Positions 37,348 to 45,387 of a DNA stretch of 64,000 nucleotides are shown here, piece after piece. The position numbers were made by a program, and so were the translations under genes. Every line of letters starts with the position of its first letter. Within the stretch, counting starts at the first letter, position 1. The notes below the pieces were generated by a model. The model had not been told where the DNA came from, made no database searches, and worked only from the letters and a program-made list of their open reading frames with translations. Source of the DNA: Dechloromonas sp. HYN0024 (GTDB lineage Bacteria; Pseudomonadota; Gammaproteobacteria; Burkholderiales; Rhodocyclaceae); contig NZ_CP031842.1 of assembly GCF_003441615.1 (NCBI RefSeq), positions 572,501-636,500 of the forward strand. Direction: 5' to 3'.

Positions 37348-37636
37348 GACAGTGGAAAATCAACGCAAAATTTTCATGGAAAATATTAAAGCCATTGATT
37401 CAGTGGGTTTTTTTGTTTGGCTGAAACAGTCGCGTATAGTCCGTGAAGCGTTCAGTTTATGAACGATAATGAACTGCGATCAGATATGACACGGTGCTCT
37501 TTGCATCGGAAAATGCAATATATTTAGTCAGCCGGATTTCTTCAGTGAATCTGATGGTGACTATGTGAAGTCGCAGCGTATTTATTGTAGCTGGCCAGTT
37601 TTTCGCCGACAGAAAACAGCGGGACTATTCAAAGAA
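37348..37636. other. intergenic upstream of the porin gene
   Basis: About 290 bases without a gene. The only structured site is CGTTCAGTTTATGAACG at 37449-37465 (6-bp arms, 5-base spacer), with a further TGAAC half 12 bases on. Placed about 100 bases before the sigma-54 promoter it could be an activator site of a different kind from the 37-bp element. Confidence 0.45.
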
Positions 37637-37670
37637 AATACGGGGAGGCTTTACGCCTCCCCGTATTTTT
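37637..37670 (-). terminator. terminator of the oxidoreductase/metallochaperone operon
   Basis: The stem AAATACGGGGAGGC with GCCTCCCCGTATTT, loop TTT, has A-runs on one side and TTTTTT on the other, so it can work in both directions. It lies beyond the stop of the MDR gene. Confidence 0.85.
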
Positions 37671-37786
37671 TGTTGCTCTTGATCACTCTACGAGTGCGTT
37701 TTCATGGCGATATCGTGAATTGAAATAGAGCCATGTAGCGCAATAACACGCCGTTGCAGCGATTTGATTATTCGGGTGACTTGGCC

Positions 37787-38797
37787 CTACATCTCGAGGC
37801 AGATCTTTCCGAAGTGACGATTCGACTCCTGGTATCGAAAAGCCTCGACAATTTCTTCTAGTGGGAAGCAGCGGTCAATAATTGGGAGCATCCCATTAGC
37901 GTCGATGGCTCGGATCATGTCCTGCTGCTGCGCTCGATTACCAACTAATACACCTTGCAGTCGGAGTTGCTTGATCAAGGCTGTAACGATGGAAACTTCT
38001 CCGCCGAGACCGGTAAGTATGCCAATCAGCGAGATATGGCCACCAACCCGTGTTGCGATCATAGATTGTTCTAACGTCGCAGGGCCACCCACCTCCACCA
38101 CGTGATCGACTCCGCGACCGGAAGTCAGTTCGCGTACAACTTGGCCCCAGTCGGGCGTGGTTCGGTAATTCAGGGTGTAGTCGGCCCCCATCGCACCCAA
38201 ACGCTCGAGCTTTGTGTCCGAAGATGACGTGGCAATTACTTTAGCTCCGACCATTTTGGCGAACTGCAAGGCAAAAATAGATACGCCTCCGGTGCCCTGA
38301 ACCAATACGGTATCTCCCGCTTTGAGTGCGCCATCAGCTATCAGCGCTCGCCATGCCGTTAATGCGGCTGTCGTTAGCGTAGATGCCTCTGTATGACTCC
38401 AGCCTATCGGAGCGTGGGTGAAGGCATTTACATGTTTAGTGACGGTTTCTCTCGCATAGCCGTCGATACCATCACCCGGAACGGTTGCAAACCCTTCAAC
38501 TGGTGGCGTGCCAGCTAGCCAGGTCGGAAAGAAGGTACTGACCACCCTATCGCCAACCGAAAACTCGCTGACGCCAGGACCTACTGCAATGACTTCCCCT
38601 GCCCCGTCAGCCATTGGAATCCGAGGTTCGACCGGCCCCCACATTCCGCTTACGACTGCGAAGTCGTGATAATTGAGCGAATTTGCGTGCATACGAACGG
38701 TAATTTCGCCCTCTTTGGGATTCGCTGCTTCGCGTACGCCAATGATTACATTGTCGTAGCCGCCACCTGGGTTAACTACGATTGCTTTATGTGCCAT
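37787..38797 (-). CDS. zinc-independent MDR-family NAD(P)-dependent oxidoreductase
   Basis: A 336-residue medium-chain dehydrogenase/reductase of the quinone-oxidoreductase branch. The GroES-like N-terminal part contains MHANSLNYHDFAVVSG and the nucleotide site is VLVQGTGGVSIFALQFAKMVGAKVIATSSSDTK. The catalytic-zinc Cys/His pair of true alcohol dehydrogenases is absent (NYHD at that place). It follows the COG0523 gene by 55 bases on the same strand. In this setting it may oxidise a secondary alcohol or reduce an enone; the direction is not decided by sequence. Confidence 0.85.
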   Translation of the reverse strand: MAHKAIVVNPGGGYDNVIIGVREAANPKEGEITVRMHANSLNYHDFAVVSGMWGPVEPRIPMADGAGEVIAVGPGVSEFSVGDRVVSTFFPTWLAGTPPVEGFATVPGDGIDGYARETVTKHVNAFTHAPIGWSHTEASTLTTAALTAWRALIADGALKAGDTVLVQGTGGVSIFALQFAKMVGAKVIATSSSDTKLERLGAMGADYTLNYRTTPDWGQVVRELTSGRGVDHVVEVGGPATLEQSMIATRVGGHISLIGILTGLGGEVSIVTALIKQLRLQGVLVGNRAQQQDMIRAIDANGMLPIIDRCFPLEEIVEAFRYQESNRHFGKICLEM

Positions 38798-38852
38798 AGC
38801 CGATTCCTCAATGGAGTTGCTGATTGTGTAGAGCTCGATTCCGCGATTTCAC

Positions 38853-40136
38853 CTACGCGTACGTTTTCCGTTTTCCCAAACCTTTAATTTGAATATTCCA
38901 ACCCTCAACTTCAATGTCCGGAGATTTGCTGCTTGGAATGTTGTGGCTTAGCCAGCAAATTGTTGGAACCGGACATGGTGAATTCTTGATTTCGACCGCA
39001 TCTTTGTTGGAAAGGTTGGCGAGCCCTCGCCGTATATCTTCAATCTCTTCTGGGGCTAAGTCCCTTGCGATGAAGACGAGCCGCCCTCGATGGTCAGTAA
39101 ATGCACTTTGTGCGGGCCACTTTGCGAGATTGATGGGTGGGTATGCAACGTCTTGTACGCAGTGAATTACACGTGGTAGGGGGTCACCAACGATGTCCAT
39201 TAGTCCTTTGACACGTAACAGACGGCTTCCGTATGTGGTCAGGATCTTTCCCATACCGACAGCAAATTCGTACCACGGAGTCGGGGTGTCAAATTCCACG
39301 ATAAAGCTTTTTACTGAGTCATCATGTCTTGCCACTTTTTGCCCATGGCTCTGCGCTCTTTGAGGCCTTCCTCGCCAGCTTGGTGGTGCACTTTTTCCAG
39401 CCTTACGAGTTTGTTCGTCGCGAATTTGTTCTTCGCCCAGCCAGGCTGCGACATCAGGTGTCTTGCCTGTTGACGTGTAGATTCCGCATCCAAATAGAGC
39501 ATCAGGTCTAATTCGACCGTGATCAATAATTATTCTCTTTGCGCTCGGATTAAGGGTGTCTAACTTTTTATTAAGTTCGAGGCGAGTGTCGATGTCTGCC
39601 AGGTCGCATTTGGTGATCAACAAGCGATCGGCCATAACGACCTGGCGTACGGCTTCTTGATGGAACTCCAGCTGCATCGTCGCATGTGTGGCGTCGACTG
39701 CTGTAATGACCCCGTCGCAGCGGTAGCGTGCCGAGATAAACCATTCCTGCATGAGCGTGTAAATCACCGGGACAGGATCAGCCAGACCTGTCGTCTCGAT
39801 CAGTACTCTCGTTACAGGAGGGATTTCTCGTTTCGAACTTCTGTCGGCGAGGGTTTTCAGCGCCTTTACTAAATCCCCCTGAACGCTGCAGCACAGGCAA
39901 CCTGAGTCGAGAATCATTAAGGTTTCATCGACCTTGTCGACCAAGTGATGGTCGATTCCTATTTCTCCAAACTCGTTGATTAGCACAGCTGCGCCAGCCA
40001 TTTCAGGCAGATGAACTAGGTGGTTCAGCAGGGTGGTTTTTCCTGCGCCTAGGAAGCCCGTGAGCAAAGTCACGGGGATCCGCTTGTCGTCCGTAGCCGT
40101 TGGTATGGAGGCGTATGCGGAGGTCTCGCTGGTCAT
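38853..40136 (-). CDS. COG0523-family GTPase metallochaperone (CobW-like)
   Basis: A 427-residue G3E GTPase. Walker A is GFLGAGKTTLLNHL (27-34), the metal-binding CxCC motif is SGCLCCSVQGD near residue 80, and ETTGLADP and LLITKCDLADID are the switch and guanine-specificity segments. A CobW_C domain follows. The family inserts or delivers zinc, cobalt or iron to metalloenzymes; the divergent ketone carboxylase or the PQQ dehydrogenase is a possible client, which is inference. I choose the ATG at 40136: an earlier TTG (40274) would run translation across a transcription terminator hairpin. Confidence 0.88.
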   Translation of the reverse strand: MTSETSAYASIPTATDDKRIPVTLLTGFLGAGKTTLLNHLVHLPEMAGAAVLINEFGEIGIDHHLVDKVDETLMILDSGCLCCSVQGDLVKALKTLADRSSKREIPPVTRVLIETTGLADPVPVIYTLMQEWFISARYRCDGVITAVDATHATMQLEFHQEAVRQVVMADRLLITKCDLADIDTRLELNKKLDTLNPSAKRIIIDHGRIRPDALFGCGIYTSTGKTPDVAAWLGEEQIRDEQTRKAGKSAPPSWRGRPQRAQSHGQKVARHDDSVKSFIVEFDTPTPWYEFAVGMGKILTTYGSRLLRVKGLMDIVGDPLPRVIHCVQDVAYPPINLAKWPAQSAFTDHRGRLVFIARDLAPEEIEDIRRGLANLSNKDAVEIKNSPCPVPTICWLSHNIPSSKSPDIEVEGWNIQIKGLGKRKTYA

Positions 40137-40181
40137 TATTGGGTCCCTTGTTTCTCTGGCATGACTAACCACAAGCAGTAG

Positions 40182-40208
40182 AAAAAAATGCCGGGGCTCA
40201 GCCCCGGC
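40182..40208 (-). terminator. intrinsic terminator inside the metallochaperone leader (possible attenuator)
   Basis: On the minus strand GCCGGGGC pairs with GCCCCGGC around TGA, followed by ATTTTTTT. No upstream minus-strand gene ends here; only transcripts initiated at the cobW-like gene's own promoter would reach it, before the start codon at 40136. Confidence 0.75.
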
Positions 40209-40242
40209 GAAACTGCCACAGGCCAAGCCGAGGGGGCGAGGC

Positions 40243-40287
40243 CTAGCAGAGGAGACAGATGTGGTGAGTGACAAGTGTCAGATTCAC
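40243..40287 (-). CDS. possible leader peptide (14 residues, MNLTLVTHHICLLC)
   Basis: A GTG-initiated frame preceded by a full AGGAGG (40297-40292) with a short 4-base gap, encoding MNLTLVTHHICLLC and ending TAG. It lies between the -24/-12 site and the terminator hairpin of the COG0523 gene leader. Two His and two Cys codons in the last seven positions are notable for a gene concerned with metals. Whether it is translated is unknown. Confidence 0.4.
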   Translation of the reverse strand: MNLTLVTHHICLLC

Positions 40288-40302
40288 CCTGCCTCCTAAA
40301 CA

Positions 40303-40317
40303 GCAAAAGCTATGCCG
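40303..40317 (-). promoter_or_regulatory. sigma-54-like promoter of the metallochaperone operon
   Basis: On the minus strand CGGCATAGCTTTTGC keeps the invariant GG-N10-GC pair, with C instead of T at the first position. The shared activator element (40522-40558) lies about 205 bases upstream. Confidence 0.55.
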
Positions 40318-40521
40318 ATCTTTTGGATTGTTTGCGGATTTTTCTGTATTCATTTGATTGTTATATGGAAATTTCTTCCCTCGACTAGGGAAATGAATGC
40401 GTTAACGCTTTTTTCTGCGTAGGACTTCCGGACATTTTCGTACGCTGGTGACCAATTTCCGGTCGTCTAGACCTTTACGTATTTGTGTCGGAACTAGGAC
40501 GTATCAGCGGCGCGATTTGCC
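40318..40521. other. intergenic between divergent sigma-54 promoters
   Basis: No gene. A loosely related ACCAATTTCCGGTCGTC at about 40452-40468 resembles half of the 37-bp element and may be a further weak activator site for the leftward promoter. Confidence 0.35.
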
Positions 40522-40558
40522 ATCCAACAATCGGACGCTCATCCGGAAATCGGACGCC
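40522..40558 (+). promoter_or_regulatory. upstream activator element, copy B
   Basis: It starts ATCCAACAATCGGACG and ends ATCCGGAAATCGGACGCC; 34 of 37 bases equal copy A before the PQQ dehydrogenase. Its end is 74 bases from the -24 box at 40633, the same distance as copy A. Confidence 0.8.
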
Positions 40559-40632
40559 ATGGATTTCCATAAACGAAGCAGGTTGGAAAAATAAAGTTCG
40601 TTAATTCAAATAGTTACGCTTTTTCTCTTCAG

Positions 40633-40647
40633 TGGCACGCCCTTTGC
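40633..40647 (+). promoter_or_regulatory. sigma-54 promoter of the carboxylase operon
   Basis: TGGCACGCCCTTTGC is a perfect match to TGGCACG-N4-TTGC. The first gene starts 146 bases downstream. Confidence 0.9.
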
Positions 40648-40793
40648 GAAAGAGTGATCGAGCCAGCCGGTAGCTGAAACGGTTGGACAAGACCCACACC
40701 CGGAATCGCACAGCGTTCACACGGTTTACCTATTGGGGGCGGTGATACGGGCAAGGAAATTAATTAGCAAACCTTGGTAGGAGGAAATGCAGG

Positions 40794-42728
40794 ATGGGAT
40801 TGCAAATCAATATAGATAACGGTGGGACGCTCACCGATATCTGCATCATTCAAGATGGATCGGTCAGTAAAACCAAAGTTCTGACTACGCCCTATGATCT
40901 GAGCAAATGCTTTTTTGACGGGCTGACAAAGGCTTCTGGCGTCATCTATGGTGAGCAGAATGTTGCTCGCTTGCTGGAAGAAGTCGACTTGATCCGTTAT
41001 TCGACGACGCAGGGTACGAATGCTATCTGTGAACGTAAGGGTTCTCGCCTGGGGCTGATCTACTGTGGTCCGGCGAACGATCTGGCGGTTCGTCTGGCGG
41101 AGCAGGATGAAGATCTCTACGCGGCATTGGTGGGTGACCGGGTTGTTCATCTTGAGCCTGATGCAATGCAGCGTGACGACGCGCAGATGGTTGCGGTTAA
41201 GGCGATCAACAAACTGACAGCCGCAGGTGCAAACCGTCTTGTCGTCAGTTTTGATGGCAAGACTTTCGTTGACGGTGAAAACCTGTTCCGGAAGATTGCT
41301 CTGCGCAAATATCCGCGCCACCTTCTCGGGGCTGTGCCGATTCTCTATGGCAGCGATCTTGGTTCCGACAGTGATGTGGTGCGCCGTACCTGGACTGCGC
41401 TCATTAATTCCTTCCTTCATCCGGCGATGGAGGCATTCCTGTTCAATGCTGAGAATCGCCTGCGCGAATATCGGACTAAGAACCCCTTGCTGATCTTCCG
41501 CAACGATGGTGACTCGTCGCGCGTTGCCAAGACGGTTGCGATTAAGACCTATAGCTCTGGTCCTCGGGGTGGTATGGAAGGTATGAAATCCTTCTCCCGT
41601 CTATATGGTTTTTCCGATGTTGTGGCTATCGATATTGGTGGCACAACGACCGACATTGGTCAGTATGTAAATGGCACTGTTGCTGAGCAACGTCGTGGTC
41701 ATGTTGAAGGCATCTCGGTGTCTTTCCCGTTGTGCGAGGTCATGAGTGCTGGTGTTGGCGGTAGCTCGATTTTCAAGGCACATGAAGGACGCATCGTAAT
41801 TGGCCCTGAAAGCGTTGGTGCAGTTCCTGGCCCAGCTTCCTTTGGTCGTGGTGGGAAGGAAGCGACGATCACTGATGCCAGCCTGCTGTGCGGCATTCTC
41901 GATCCGAAGTCGTATTTCGGTGGTGACTTAGCACTTGATGCCGAGCGTGCCGCTGCGGCTGTGAATCTGAATATTGCTCAGCCACTTGGCCTCGGTCTGG
42001 ATGATGCCTTACTGCATATGCAGCACGCGTATGAAGAAAAAGTCGCGATTGAGCTGCATCGGTTTACCAAAGTGTCGCCGGACACCAAGCTTCTCGCCTT
42101 TGGTGGTGCAGGTCCTCTTAATGCCTGTGGCATTGCTGAAAAGGCGGGTATCAGCAGCGTTGCTGTGCCAAAGATGGCGGCGGTGTTTAGTGCCTATGGT
42201 ATTGGCGAGTGCGATATCTCTCACCACTACGCCGTAACCCTTCATGACTGCGATAACAAGGCGCTTCGTGAGGCGCTTGCCGCGCTGAAGACCAAGGCAT
42301 CTCGCGACATGTTTGCTGAGGGATTTGCCGAGGGTAGCTATGACATTCGTGCCCGTCTGGTAGTGCTGGTCGACGGCAAAGAGGTCGGTTACGACCTGGC
42401 TGATAGTGCTGTTGTGCCTGATGCCCTGAAGGGAACTTCGCTGATGGAGCTTGAGTTGAGCGCAGTTAAGGCGCTTCGCACTGAGAACCAAAAGCAGGCC
42501 ACGTTTGTTGCCGGTAAGAAAGCAAATCCGGATGGTACGCGGACTCTTCTGACGAAGGGTAAGGGGCGAGTTGATGTTCCGGTATTCAAGCTTTCGAGCA
42601 TGGCCACTGGAGACACCGGTGTTGGTCCCGCCATTATCGAAGAAGACTTCTTTACCTGCCGGGTGCTGGATGGCTGGAGCTTTGTCATCAGCGACGCGGG
42701 CGACATCCTGCTGAACAAGAAAGGCTGA
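40794..42728 (+). CDS. apcA: acetophenone-carboxylase-like subunit alpha (HyuA-type ATPase)
   Basis: A 644-residue hydantoinase A/oxoprolinase-family protein with the ASKHA phosphate loops INIDNGGTLTDIC at the N-terminus and VVAIDIGGTTTDIGQY near residue 275. GAVPGPASFGRGG and FGGAGPLNACGIAEKAG are further conserved blocks. It is the first of five genes whose order and sizes (about 69, 15, 77, 84 and 32 kDa) match the acetophenone carboxylase complex of Aromatoleum aromaticum, which uses ATP and bicarbonate to carboxylate a ketone methyl group. AGGAGG precedes the ATG at 40794. The ketone used here is not known; acetophenone, hydroxyacetophenone or aliphatic methyl ketones are possible. Confidence 0.85.
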   Translation: MGLQINIDNGGTLTDICIIQDGSVSKTKVLTTPYDLSKCFFDGLTKASGVIYGEQNVARLLEEVDLIRYSTTQGTNAICERKGSRLGLIYCGPANDLAVRLAEQDEDLYAALVGDRVVHLEPDAMQRDDAQMVAVKAINKLTAAGANRLVVSFDGKTFVDGENLFRKIALRKYPRHLLGAVPILYGSDLGSDSDVVRRTWTALINSFLHPAMEAFLFNAENRLREYRTKNPLLIFRNDGDSSRVAKTVAIKTYSSGPRGGMEGMKSFSRLYGFSDVVAIDIGGTTTDIGQYVNGTVAEQRRGHVEGISVSFPLCEVMSAGVGGSSIFKAHEGRIVIGPESVGAVPGPASFGRGGKEATITDASLLCGILDPKSYFGGDLALDAERAAAAVNLNIAQPLGLGLDDALLHMQHAYEEKVAIELHRFTKVSPDTKLLAFGGAGPLNACGIAEKAGISSVAVPKMAAVFSAYGIGECDISHHYAVTLHDCDNKALREALAALKTKASRDMFAEGFAEGSYDIRARLVVLVDGKEVGYDLADSAVVPDALKGTSLMELELSAVKALRTENQKQATFVAGKKANPDGTRTLLTKGKGRVDVPVFKLSSMATGDTGVGPAIIEEDFFTCRVLDGWSFVISDAGDILLNKKG

Positions 42729-42733
42729 AAAAA

Positions 42734-43135
42734 ATGAAAGTTTTGATGACCGAATATCTCCGTATTGATCTGGAGAAAGAGCAATGGGAATGCCGGGTCT
42801 GTAATCACGTCGTTGGCCCGGCTACCAAGAGCTACAAGGAAGGGATGCTGGTGCATAACCGCGATCCGCGTGAAATTCATCCGCCGATTATCGATCCGGA
42901 TAAGTACCGCTTTACCTTTAGTCCGGATCCGGAGTGGGTTCGCATTCTTGAGTACTACTGCCCGTCTTGCGGAACCATGGTGGAGAACGAGTATGCCATT
43001 CCTGGCCATCCGCCCCTCTACGACATGGAAGTTGATCTGCCTGCTTTGAAGGCGCAGTGGTCGACCCGTGAAGAGGTCCCTGAACCGGTGGTTGGGCCTG
43101 AGGTCGTCCGCGGTACTGGACATGGCAACCACTAA
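42734..43135 (+). CDS. apcB: acetophenone-carboxylase-like small zinc-ribbon subunit
   Basis: A 133-residue protein with two CxxC pairs (Cys20/Cys23 in CRVC and Cys76/Cys79 in CPSC) that should bind one zinc, and a conserved central EIHPPIIDP segment. It corresponds to the ~15-kDa subunit of acetophenone carboxylase and the gamma subunit of acetone carboxylase. It starts 5 bases after apcA. Its presence is what separates ketone carboxylases from ordinary hydantoinases. Confidence 0.85.
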   Translation: MKVLMTEYLRIDLEKEQWECRVCNHVVGPATKSYKEGMLVHNRDPREIHPPIIDPDKYRFTFSPDPEWVRILEYYCPSCGTMVENEYAIPGHPPLYDMEVDLPALKAQWSTREEVPEPVVGPEVVRGTGHGNH

Positions 43136-43207
43136 TACTGACCAGGCGAATCGCTTACCTGTTGAAGAAGGTGAGCGGGGCCCGGAGCGAGGAATCAAGG
43201 AGATAAT

Positions 43208-45343
43208 ATGAGGCGAGTTTCTGTTGATATCGGTGGTACCTTCACCGATTGTTTCGTGGTTTGGGATGGCAAATACATTGAGGCCAAAGCCCTAACCACT
43301 CACCATAATCTGGCGCTGGGCTTCAATGAAGCCCTCAGCAAGGCGTATCACGTCTTGGGCTTGGAGCTTGAGGAAATTCTGGCTGAGGTGGACTCTGTCC
43401 GTTACGCCACGACCTTGGGTACCAATGCGCTGATTGAGCACAAAGGCCCGAAAATCGGCATGTTGGTTACTGCCGGCTTTGAGGCGACTGTACCCCTGAG
43501 CCGCGCCCGCGGCTATGGTGAGGGCCTGGATGGTCTGGGTCAGTCGGACATGCCCAATGCGTGCCGTCCGGATCCGCTGGTTTTGGCGCACATGATTCGG
43601 GGTGTTCGGGAGCGTGTCGACTTTCAGGGCAAGTTGGTTATGGCTCTGGATGAGGACGATGTGCGCGTTCAAATTCGCTCTTTGGTAGACAAGGGTGCGG
43701 AAATCATCGTTGTTGCGCTGGTAAATAGTGTGGTTAACCCGGCACACGAGCAGCGTATCGAGGAAATCCTCCTTGAAGAGTACCCGTCCCATCTGCTGGG
43801 CGCGATTCCGGTAATTCTTTCCCACCAGGTGGCTGGCCGTAAGGGCGAGTATGTTCGCGCTACATCTGCCATTGTTGACGGCTATCTGCACTCAACCATG
43901 TATCACGCACTTTCTGCACTTGAGCAGAATCTGCGGGCACATCGCTATGAAAAGCCGATGCTGGTGATTCATAACTCCGGTGGTATGGCTCAGCTGAATT
44001 CAACCGATGCGCTGCAGACGATCCACTCTGGCCCGGTTTCCGGTATTGCAGCGTCCGAGCACCTGGCAATGCAGGCTGGTTTGGGTAATGTGGTAGCCAC
44101 CGATATGGGTGGTACCAGCTACGACATCGGTATCGTGGTTGACGGTGGTATCAAGCACTATGACTTCAATCCGGTTATCGATCGCTGGTTGGTCTCTGTG
44201 CCCATGGTCCACCTGGTCACGCTTGGCGCTGGTGGCGGATCGATTGCTAGCTATGATCGTATGTACGATACCGTCAAGTGTGGTCCGCAAAGTGCTGGCT
44301 CCGATCCCGGTCCGGCCTGTTATGACCGTGGCGGTATGAATCCGACCGTGACCGATGCTGACCTCGTTCTCGGATATCTGGATGCCAAGAATTATGCGGG
44401 CGGCTCGATTCCTCTGAATGCTCGGCGTGCCGCATCGGCGATTGAAGATGCGCTGTGTGATGACCTTGATTGTTCGGTGATCGAAGCAGCCATGCTTATT
44501 CGCGAAAAGGTCGATGACAACATGGCCAATGGCCTGTTCACCGAACTGCGTGCTCGTGGTTACGATCCCAAGGACTTCACCATGCTGGCGTACGGTGGTA
44601 ATGGTCCGCTTCACTGCTGCGGTATTGCTCGCAATCTGGGTATCGAAAAGATTTTGGCTCCCCCGTTTAGCTCGGTGTTTTCTGCCGTAGGTGCAGGGAA
44701 TATGCATCAGCTGCATATTCATGAGCAATCGCTATACATGGTGCTGTATGACTCCAATACCCGTCACATCTTTGATGACTACGATCGTTTTAACAACATC
44801 GTTGCGGAACTGAAGGAACTGGGTACTCAGGATCTTCTCCGCCAGGGTGTGCCGCGTGAGCAAATTTTCCATAGCCTTGAGCTTGACCTGCGTTATGGCA
44901 ACCAACTGGTTCAGACGACGGCTGTGATTCCTGCGCATGAGGTGCACGGCCCAGCTGATGTGCTGGCGATTATTTCTCAGTTCTCCAACGACTACGGCAA
45001 GCGCTTTGGTGAAGGTAGCCAGGCTCCGGAGGCTGGTATCCGAATCAACACCATTCGCGTAGCGGCGTTCGTTCGCCTTGAAACGGTGCAGTTCGAAGAT
45101 ATCAAGCCAGTGCCCTCGCATGAACGCAAGGGCCCGCCGGCCCCGGCGTCTTCTCGCAAGTGCTATTTCGTCGGCCATAAGGAGGCGTTCGATGTTCCGG
45201 TTTGGGATCGGGCAGCGATTGTCCCGGGCGTCCAGATTCCGGGCCCCGCCATCATCGCCTCCGAAGTGACTACCTATCTGGTTGATCCGGGCTGGAACTT
45301 TGTGTCCGCGAAGCAGGGCGCCTCTTGGTTCCTTCGCGCCTGA
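43208..45343 (+). CDS. apcC: acetophenone-carboxylase-like second HyuA-type subunit
   Basis: A 711-residue HyuA/oxoprolinase-family protein. Phosphate loop 1 is VSVDIGGTFTDCFV, loop 2 is VVATDMGGTSYDIGIV, with SAGSDPGPACYDRGG and YGGNGPLHCCGIARNLG as later signatures; these residues form the ATP site that activates bicarbonate and/or the ketone by phosphorylation. It is clearly homologous to apcA but has more canonical motifs, so the complex contains two different ATPase-type subunits. AGGAGATAAT precedes the ATG. Same operon as its neighbours. Confidence 0.87.
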   Translation: MRRVSVDIGGTFTDCFVVWDGKYIEAKALTTHHNLALGFNEALSKAYHVLGLELEEILAEVDSVRYATTLGTNALIEHKGPKIGMLVTAGFEATVPLSRARGYGEGLDGLGQSDMPNACRPDPLVLAHMIRGVRERVDFQGKLVMALDEDDVRVQIRSLVDKGAEIIVVALVNSVVNPAHEQRIEEILLEEYPSHLLGAIPVILSHQVAGRKGEYVRATSAIVDGYLHSTMYHALSALEQNLRAHRYEKPMLVIHNSGGMAQLNSTDALQTIHSGPVSGIAASEHLAMQAGLGNVVATDMGGTSYDIGIVVDGGIKHYDFNPVIDRWLVSVPMVHLVTLGAGGGSIASYDRMYDTVKCGPQSAGSDPGPACYDRGGMNPTVTDADLVLGYLDAKNYAGGSIPLNARRAASAIEDALCDDLDCSVIEAAMLIREKVDDNMANGLFTELRARGYDPKDFTMLAYGGNGPLHCCGIARNLGIEKILAPPFSSVFSAVGAGNMHQLHIHEQSLYMVLYDSNTRHIFDDYDRFNNIVAELKELGTQDLLRQGVPREQIFHSLELDLRYGNQLVQTTAVIPAHEVHGPADVLAIISQFSNDYGKRFGEGSQAPEAGIRINTIRVAAFVRLETVQFEDIKPVPSHERKGPPAPASSRKCYFVGHKEAFDVPVWDRAAIVPGVQIPGPAIIASEVTTYLVDPGWNFVSAKQGASWFLRA

Positions 45344-45387
45344 TCGATACCGGTTAGACGGACCCTAAATAATTGCAAGGATTAAAA

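Noticed and set aside
37787..38797. Calling the MDR gene a zinc alcohol dehydrogenase
   Set aside because: The catalytic Cys/His zinc ligands are not present; the sequence belongs to the quinone-oxidoreductase-like branch.
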